Source: Pyrodictium delaneyi (GTDB lineage: Archaea; Thermoproteota; Thermoprotei_A; Sulfolobales; Pyrodictiaceae). Taken from it: DNA of 9,782 nt. A model generated the notes under the pieces. That model worked only from the letters and a program-made list of their open reading frames with translations, had not been told where the DNA came from and searched no databases. This document shows, in pieces, positions 5,486 through 9,782 of the stretch. Location: contig DQVR01000032.1 in NCBI GenBank assembly GCA_015661645.1, positions 1-9,782 of the forward strand, read 5' to 3'. A program made the translations under genes and the position numbers. Numbering within the stretch: the first letter of the stretch is position 1; every line of letters begins with the position of its first letter.

Positions 5486-5517
5486 TAGTTAGCCTAGGGG
5501 ATGCGGAGCGCAGTCTT

Positions 5518-5943
5518 CTAGCCTCGCTTTAGGCTCCAGGGCTTTCCTTCATACACTATTTTGGCCGGCAACCTATCCTGGTACCTGCGCAGGAATCGTA
5601 GGTCCTCGTCCCTCTTCCTAAGGTTATCGGGCAACATCCGCGGTATCTCATCTATTATGGGGTACCAGCGGCCACAGCTAGGACAGTATAGGACACCAGT
5701 GGCGACCTCTATTTTGAGACACTCTGCGCAAGGCGTAGCTGCACCCACTTCTTCTATCTTCTTGCCTATGGGTGTCTGTAACCGGTAGCAGTATAGCTCG
5801 CATAGTGGCGGCTTGTACTGCTCCAGCAGCTCCTTTATCTGCTGCTCGCGCTCCGGGTAGCTCCTCTCCTCTATCACGTAGAGTTCTAGCGGGAAGTGCT
5901 TACACATAGGACATGCCGCTAAGTCCATAAAGCGGTACTTCAT
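5518..5943 (-). CDS. Trm112-like zinc protein, methyltransferase activator, with an extra four-cysteine insert
   Basis: Trm112 proteins bind and activate SAM-dependent methyltransferases that modify tRNA and the release factor. The family core is clear: N-terminal CPMC (C11, C14) and C-terminal YCPSCGRWYPIIDEIPRMLPD (from 86, C87 and C90), the four zinc ligands and the partner-binding strand. Between them lies a long insert, residues 25-80, with a charged helix (31-43) and four more cysteines: C48-x3-C52 and C72-x2-C75. These could hold a second zinc ion. A basic/aromatic tail follows to residue 141, so the protein is about twice the length of minimal archaeal Trm112 (60-70 residues). The ATG at 5943 overlaps the TGA of the mutase gene as ATGA, so the two are translationally coupled. 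No methyltransferase lies in the window. Confidence 0.85.
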   Translation of the reverse strand: MKYRFMDLAACPMCKHFPLELYVIEERSYPEREQQIKELLEQYKPPLCELYCYRLQTPIGKKIEEVGAATPCAECLKIEVATGVLYCPSCGRWYPIIDEIPRMLPDNLRKRDEDLRFLRRYQDRLPAKIVYEGKPWSLKRG

Positions 5944-7316
5944 CGCGCTGCCAGCCTCCTCGCCTTCTCGACGAGATCCTCGGCTAGCTCTTTAGCCCTA
6001 TCTGGGCTCCTAGCCTCAACCATCACACGCAGGACGGGCTCAGTGCCGCTAGGCCGCACCAAGAACCAGAAGTCCTCTGCCTCAACACGCAGCCCGTCAA
6101 CCGTCACTATACGGTAGCCCGGCTTGCCCATGTATTCCTCCTTCAACGCCTCCACTACTTCTACTGCCTTTTCGCGCGACATAGGCACCTTGGTCTTAAC
6201 AGCGTAGTACCTCGGCAGCTTACTAAACAGCTCAGAGGCCCTAACGTTCTTCTTTGCTAGCATCTCCAGGAAGAGCGCCAGTGTCATACCGCCGTCGCGG
6301 GCCAGGAGGTGCGGCGGGTATATGAAGCCCCCATTCTCCTCGAAGCCGGCGACACCCCCCTCCTGGAGTAAACGATAGCTTATGTTTATCGAGCCCACGG
6401 GTGTCCAGGCTACCTCTATTCCCCGCGGCTCGAGGTAGTCTGTGACAAGCCTGCTGCTAGACACAGCAGTGTAGAGCCTCTTTGGTGCGTCTAGCAGCTT
6501 CTCTTCGGCTATATAGGCTGTCAGCAACGTACCGGTCCTATCGCCCCACCACACCTCGCCCTTCTCGTCGATTACTATGACGCGGTCACCGTCACCGTCA
6601 TGGCCCACGCCAAGGTCTAGGCCTAGTGCCTTGACCACGGATGCCGCCTCTGCGAGTGAACTCGGAGTCGGCTCGGGTTCACGGTAGGGAGTAGGGCTAA
6701 GGTTGCACGCCAGCGTGTAGGCTTTTACGCCTAGCTTCCTCAGAATAGCAGGGGTTGTTAGCGACGACACATTGTTAGCACAGTCGACAAGTACTCTAAA
6801 GCCCCTACTCTTTATAAGGTTCTTGTCTACACGGTCTACCACAGCGTCTACGTATAGGTCTACTACGCGGGGCTCCACTGAGGCCTCGTATACTGCCCTA
6901 CTCCAGGGCACGCGGCGGAACCTCTCCCCAAAGTATATCTCTTCTATCTTCTTCTCGGTGTCACGGTCTATCTCTATCCCGAGCGGCCCGACCACCTTGA
7001 TGCCGTTATACTGGGGCGGGTTATGGCTAGCAGTGACTACGACGCCGAGATCATAGCCTAACTCCTTGACCGCGTACTGTATAGCCGGGGTCGGGGCAAA
7101 CCCACCGCCATGCACAATGTATACATGTGCACCGGAAGAGAGGAGACCTGCAACAACAGCGTGTAGTATCATATCGCCACCCGCGCGCGCATCACGGCCA
7201 ACGAGGACGCGTATACCCTCGCCATAGTAGCTCGCTATGGCAGAGCCTAGCCGGAGAGCAAGCTCGGGGGTTAGCTGCTCGTTTACTATACCCCGGACAC
7301 CGTCTGTGCCGAACAA
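5940..7316 (-). CDS. Phosphohexomutase (phosphoglucosamine / phosphomanno-glucomutase family)
   Basis: Moves a phosphate between C1 and C6 of a hexose or hexosamine, feeding nucleotide-sugar synthesis for glycosylation. All four domains are present. The N-terminal FGTDGVRG is at 2-9. The active-site phosphoserine loop TASHNP is at 95-100 (Ser97). The magnesium site DGDGDR is at 240-245. The sugar-binding loop FEENGG is at 325-330, and the C-terminal phosphate loop RPSGTEP is at 421-427. At 458 residues it has normal length. FGTDGVRG favours phosphoglucosamine mutase (GlmM), but archaeal paralogues with EENGG often act on glucose and mannose phosphates, so the substrate is open. The start is a TTG at 7316; the residues before it (LGK) resemble the usual MGKLFGTDG, so a CTG at 7325 cannot be excluded. 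A TATA-like box lies at 7378-7387. Confidence 0.93.
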   Translation of the reverse strand: MFGTDGVRGIVNEQLTPELALRLGSAIASYYGEGIRVLVGRDARAGGDMILHAVVAGLLSSGAHVYIVHGGGFAPTPAIQYAVKELGYDLGVVVTASHNPPQYNGIKVVGPLGIEIDRDTEKKIEEIYFGERFRRVPWSRAVYEASVEPRVVDLYVDAVVDRVDKNLIKSRGFRVLVDCANNVSSLTTPAILRKLGVKAYTLACNLSPTPYREPEPTPSSLAEAASVVKALGLDLGVGHDGDGDRVIVIDEKGEVWWGDRTGTLLTAYIAEEKLLDAPKRLYTAVSSSRLVTDYLEPRGIEVAWTPVGSINISYRLLQEGGVAGFEENGGFIYPPHLLARDGGMTLALFLEMLAKKNVRASELFSKLPRYYAVKTKVPMSREKAVEVVEALKEEYMGKPGYRIVTVDGLRVEAEDFWFLVRPSGTEPVLRVMVEARSPDRAKELAEDLVEKARRLAAR

Positions 7317-7377
7317 CTTGCCCAGGGCTAAGCACCCCGCAGCTTAGCACACCCATGCAACACTAGGGGTAGGACTC

Positions 7378-7387
7378 CTTTTCTAAG
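7378..7387. promoter_or_regulatory. Shared A/T-rich core of a divergent promoter
   Basis: This is the only A/T-rich patch in the 119-base divergent gap. On the minus strand it reads CTTAGAAAAG, giving a mutase transcript start near 7357 and a leader of about 41 bases. On the plus strand TTTTCTAA (7379-7386) would give a DUF1152 transcript start near 7409. One patch may serve both directions. Confidence 0.4.
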
Positions 7388-7435
7388 CGGTGGTCGTACA
7401 CCTGCCTGTCCTAGGAGGAAGCGGCCGAGAGGGCG

Positions 7436-8491
7436 GTGGTACAGCCTATGTGTATAGCTACTAGCCTCTTCGAGACGAAGCCGCGGTGCGTGCTAGTCCT
7501 CTCCACCGGCGGAGGCGGGGACATAGCTACCGCCTCTATGCTTGCTGAAGCTCTGCGCCGGGAGGGTGTAGACGCTGTAGTGGCTGCCTCCCTCTGGGAG
7601 AGGTTCGTGAGGGACCCTAATCCGGGACCCGTTCCCCTGAGTAGCCTAGCTGGCGCCGAGCCTTTAGCCGGGGGCGATGCCGCCCGGCTGTTCCCGGGAT
7701 GCGCAGCTTTCCGGGGCGGCTATGTGTTTGAGCCCGCAGCATGCAAGGTAGCCTCGCTACTGAGGGGCCTACCGGTCTATGCTGTTAACACGTGGGGCGG
7801 AGAGCTAGCTATACGTAGAGCTGTAGAGGAGATAGCCACTATTCACGGCTGCGAGGCGCTACTTGACGTCGACGTGGGCGGCGACGTACTGGCTAATGGC
7901 CACGAGGAGGAGCTGTGGAGCCCGCTGGGCGACAGCCTCGGGCTCGCAGCAGCCGCCAACTCTAGCCTATCATCAGTCCTTGCCGTACACAGCCTAGGCG
8001 CCGACGGCGAGCTCTCCGAAGAACAGCTGCTCGGGAAAATAGCCGCCGTAGCCCGCAAGGGCGGCTACCGGTGGATCCGAGGGCTGGACCCGCACGACAT
8101 CGAGCTACTAGACGAGATACTAGAGGCCGTAGAGACGGAAGCCAGCCAGATACCGCTATTGGCGGCAAGAGGCCTCTACGGCAACATAGCTATAAGAGGA
8201 GGGGCACGCCACGTCAAGGTAAGCATATACCAGGCCGCAACAGTCTTCCTGGACACCGCCGTAGCCTATCTGGACACACCTCCAGCCAGAGCTGTTGCTG
8301 GTACAGCTAGCCTCGAAGAGGCACGGAGGAGGCTCAACAGCCTAGGCGTGTACACAGAGTTCGACCTCGAGGAGGATATCCACGTACACATAGTGCTGGG
8401 AAGGCTTACCCCCGAGAGGCTCATCGAGATAAAGACCGCGGGCAGGAGAAGGCTCAACGCACTATCAAAAACTCGGAGCCCGGAAGCCTAA
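7436..8491 (+). CDS. DUF1152 family protein, function unknown
   Basis: A 351-residue soluble protein matching the conserved archaeal DUF1152 family by motif. A glycine-rich nucleotide-binding-like loop LSTGGGGDIATA lies at 22-33 after the first strand. DVDVGGDVLANGHEEELWSPLGDSLGLAAAAN (144-175) is the family core. AARGLYGNIAIRGGARHV (243-260) follows, and a C-terminal region after 285 includes ASLEEARRRLNSLGVYTEFD. The acidic DVDVGGD and the GGGGD loop suggest a metal- or phosphate-assisted reaction, but none is established to my knowledge. Start: GTG 7436 follows GAGAGGG closely, ATG 7448 is an alternative, and a TAG at 7412-7414 bars any start further upstream. It stands alone, divergent from the mutase and convergent with the AbrB-type gene 15 bases away. 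Confidence 0.85.
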   Translation: MVQPMCIATSLFETKPRCVLVLSTGGGGDIATASMLAEALRREGVDAVVAASLWERFVRDPNPGPVPLSSLAGAEPLAGGDAARLFPGCAAFRGGYVFEPAACKVASLLRGLPVYAVNTWGGELAIRRAVEEIATIHGCEALLDVDVGGDVLANGHEEELWSPLGDSLGLAAAANSSLSSVLAVHSLGADGELSEEQLLGKIAAVARKGGYRWIRGLDPHDIELLDEILEAVETEASQIPLLAARGLYGNIAIRGGARHVKVSIYQAATVFLDTAVAYLDTPPARAVAGTASLEEARRRLNSLGVYTEFDLEEDIHVHIVLGRLTPERLIEIKTAGRRRLNALSKTRSPEA

Positions 8492-8506
8492 CACGACCCA
8501 CAGAAG

Positions 8507-8662
8507 CTACTTATACACCACTATTACTAGCCTGCCCCTCCACTCGCTCATCTCTATCTTTACCTTGTCGCCCTCGCGCCAACGTAGACTCGCCATCAGC
8601 TCCTCTGGGAGCCGTATGAGGTAGCCCTTCTCATCGCGGTCGATTATACCCTCATAGGCCAT
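8507..8662 (-). CDS. AbrB/MazE-type swapped-hairpin DNA-binding protein
   Basis: A 51-residue protein that is essentially one AbrB-type domain: GIIDRDEKGYLIRLPEELMASLRWREGDKVKIEM (5-38) follows the family pattern of a strand, the K/R-G-x-I-x-L/I-P turn, a short helix, then GD-K-V and a closing strand. Such proteins dimerise and bind DNA as regulators or antitoxins. No toxin gene is adjacent (a DUF1152 gene converges on one side, the Hsp20 gene lies upstream), so a solo regulator is more likely than a toxin-antitoxin pair. Start: ATG 8662 has a strong GAGAGGTGG eight bases upstream (8671-8679). A GTG at 8701 would add 13 residues outside the domain and lacks such a site. The upstream TATA-like box suggests a separate promoter. 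Confidence 0.82.
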   Translation of the reverse strand: MAYEGIIDRDEKGYLIRLPEELMASLRWREGDKVKIEMSEWRGRLVIVVYK

Positions 8663-8670
8663 GCCTGTAG

Positions 8671-8679
8671 CCACCTCTC
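8671..8679 (-). promoter_or_regulatory. Ribosome-binding site deciding the AbrB-type start
   Basis: The minus strand reads GAGAGGTGG, the strongest Shine-Dalgarno match in the window, eight bases before ATG 8662. It supports the 51-residue protein over the longer GTG-started form. Confidence 0.7.
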
Positions 8680-8730
8680 GCTGCCTAGCCGGTTCACGCA
8701 CCCAGTGTGGAGTGCATGCACCCGCATAGG

Positions 8731-8739
8731 TGTAAAAAC
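8731..8739 (-). promoter_or_regulatory. TATA-like box for the AbrB-type gene, with a T-run after hsp20
   Basis: The minus strand reads GTTTTTACA. As a promoter it would start transcription near 8709, leaving a leader of about 47 bases with the ribosome-binding site. The same five-T run lies 14 bases past the Hsp20 stop codon and could also terminate that transcript. Confidence 0.45.
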
Positions 8740-8752
8740 TTCCGGTCCTCTT

Positions 8753-9187
8753 TTAGCCCCGCTTCTTCGGGATAGTTATCTCCACTATCTTGTTCGGCCT
8801 AACCCTCACATGAATACCGCTAGGATCAGCATCCGGGGGTAGCACGATTTCATGCTTATATAGTCGGAACTTCACCTCACGGCCTAAGGATGTCCCGTAG
8901 ACGTCGCTGAACCGTATCTCGCGCTCAAGCCTAGCCTCCAGGACTAGCCTATCGTCGACAACCCGGACTTCTAGGGACGAGATATCAGCAGCCGCTAGGT
9001 CTACTAGTATTGTGTAGCGATCAGGGTACTCGTACATCGTGTATAGGGGCCGCAGGCTACCGTCGGGAGACCAGCCGTAGTGTACCGCCTCTTCTAGCTC
9101 GTATAGCATCCGGTCAACTTCCTTCATTATTTTGCGCCGGAGTCTCTCCCACTCATGGCGCAGCTCCTCGTAGATGGACAAGGCCAC
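8753..9187 (-). CDS. Hsp20/alpha-crystallin-type small heat-shock protein without a C-terminal tail
   Basis: Small heat-shock proteins hold unfolding proteins without ATP. Residues 1-36 form a charged amphipathic helix region. The alpha-crystallin domain runs from about 46 to 140: YEYPDRYTILVDLAAADISSLEVRVVDDRLVLEA (52-85), a loop, then LYKHEIVLPPDADPSGIHVRVRPNKIVEITIPKK (109-142). The protein stops right after the last strand of the domain, at residue 144, so the usual C-terminal extension with the I/V-x-I/V oligomer motif is absent. The normally conserved Gly-Val-Leu turn reads Lys-Ile-Val. It may form dimers or small assemblies. Start: GTG 9187, preceded by GGGGGTGGG, ten bases after the stop of the PAC2-family gene, so the two are likely one operon. 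Confidence 0.87.
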   Translation of the reverse strand: MALSIYEELRHEWERLRRKIMKEVDRMLYELEEAVHYGWSPDGSLRPLYTMYEYPDRYTILVDLAAADISSLEVRVVDDRLVLEARLEREIRFSDVYGTSLGREVKFRLYKHEIVLPPDADPSGIHVRVRPNKIVEITIPKKRG

Positions 9188-9197
9188 CCCACCCCCG

Positions 9198-9782
9198 CTA
9201 AGCGTACATTAGCGAGCTCGGTGTCTTCATCTCCGCCATGGCCTGCTTTGTCTGCTTCATGAGGCCCCGAAGCCTAATCCTTATCATCTCTGCCTGCTCT
9301 AGTAGCCTCTTTACGTCCACCTCTATTCCGGTTAGCTTTGACACTACTGTAAGCACTTCTGCTGCTGCCTCGGGGTCGGGGAACTCCACGTAGGCGTCAG
9401 CGAGTAGCACTAGGTTTGCTACACGGCTACGTATAGCCTGCTTAAGTATTAGGGCATAGGGTCCGACTAGGTAGCCGTTAGCAAAACTGTCTATGTCTAA
9501 GCTTTCTACTAGTTTCCGCGCTTTCTCGTTGCTGGCTATCCAGTATACACCGGGTTTCTCGAGGTTCAGCCGACTGGGCGACGCTATACCGACTATTGAC
9601 GTTATATAGTCTATACTCTTCTTCATAGCATAGTCTACCAGCAGCTTAGCCAGCGGGTATACGGCCTGTGGCGGCACTGGTGTCTCGGCCGAGACAGCCA
9701 TTATATTATCGCTCACGTATATCCTTATGGGGGGCCTCACATAGCCCTTAGATATGACCGCTACTGGTGGCATCATTGAGAG
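9198..9782 (-). CDS. PAC2-family protein (proteasome assembly chaperone type), N-terminus beyond window
   Basis: PAC2-family proteins are related to eukaryotic proteasome assembly chaperones; archaeal members are often called proteasome assembly chaperone family proteins. The visible MPPVAVISKGYVRPPIRIYVSDNIMAVSAETPVPPQAVYPLAKLLVDYA follows the typical internal stretch of the family (FPPVAVV, PRPPLRIY, then a strand and PVPP), and YITSIVGIASPS matches the next strand. The C-terminal part is helical (about residues 134-185), ending MKTPSSLMYA. Complete members run about 240-270 residues and carry a Gly-rich start before FPPVAV. Here 192-194 residues are visible and the frame is open at the window edge, so the two ATGs at 9774 and beside it are internal and the gene continues past 9782. 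Ten bases separate it from hsp20 downstream, suggesting a proteostasis operon. Confidence 0.82.
   Translation of the reverse strand, partial: LSMMPPVAVISKGYVRPPIRIYVSDNIMAVSAETPVPPQAVYPLAKLLVDYAMKKSIDYITSIVGIASPSRLNLEKPGVYWIASNEKARKLVESLDIDSFANGYLVGPYALILKQAIRSRVANLVLLADAYVEFPDPEAAAEVLTVVSKLTGIEVDVKRLLEQAEMIRIRLRGLMKQTKQAMAEMKTPSSLMYA

Noticed and set aside
7127..7366. Plus-strand frame opposite the start of the mutase gene
   Set aside because: Arg/Gly/Ser-rich antisense reading of conserved mutase codons.
7843..8310. Additional frames on both strands within the DUF1152 gene
   Set aside because: Low-complexity shadow readings; the DUF1152 frame carries the conserved motifs.
8507..8701. Toxin-antitoxin module involving the AbrB-type gene
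   Set aside because: No toxin-like frame precedes or follows it on the same strand; the neighbours are DUF1152 and Hsp20.
1..9782. Mobile elements, CRISPR arrays, integrase sites or transferred DNA
   Set aside because: No transposase, recombinase, spaced direct repeats or terminal inverted repeats were seen, and codon style is uniform throughout.

Overview
The window reads as chromosomal DNA of a hyperthermophilic crenarchaeon, most likely of the Pyrodictiaceae (Hyperthermus/Pyrodictium type). This placement is an inference from gene content and style. The genes are archaeal: Dph6, Trm112, a PAC2-family protein, DUF1152 and a pyruvoyl decarboxylase of crenarchaeal type. GTG and TTG starts are common, promoters are single A/T-rich TATA-like boxes in moderately GC-rich DNA, and some starts look leaderless. 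There is no bacterial-type promoter, no mobile element, no CRISPR array and no tRNA or rRNA gene.

Layout. 1-685 (+): the 3' part of the diphthamide synthase gene dph6. 551-1216 (-): an unrecognised membrane protein whose 3' end runs antisense into dph6. 1286-2346 (-): a two-gene unit, a divergent nucleoside-phosphorylase-fold protein followed by a small helical protein. 2531-2935 (+): a pyruvoyl arginine/AdoMet decarboxylase proenzyme, with a G/C-run inverted repeat around its promoter. 2998-4023 (-): an amidohydrolase-like protein that has lost its metal site. 4136-4369 (-): a one-cluster ferredoxin. 4370-4550: the longest non-coding stretch, 181 bp, holding a TATA-like box and a two-stem structured element. 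4551-5408 (-): SurE. 5518-7316 (-): a sugar-phosphate mutase translationally coupled to a Trm112-like zinc protein. 7436-8491 (+): a DUF1152 protein. 8507-8662 (-): a solo AbrB-type DNA-binding protein. 8753-9782 (-): a PAC2-family protein (cut by the window edge) followed by an Hsp20-type chaperone. No stretch over 300 bases lacks a gene.

Themes. Several products are tied to translation and protein quality: Dph6 modifies EF-2, Trm112 activates methyltransferases of tRNA and release factor, and Hsp20 sits beside a proteasome-assembly-type PAC2 protein. Others touch nucleotides and polyamines: SurE, the nucleoside-phosphorylase-like protein and the pyruvoyl decarboxylase. The last two are divergently transcribed from one 184-bp region.

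Nothing here is a clear new multi-gene system. The parts most worth a second look are the inverted repeat straddling the decarboxylase promoter, the structured element before the ferredoxin, the tandem hairpins in the surE leader, and two enzyme-fold proteins missing the residues their families use for catalysis.
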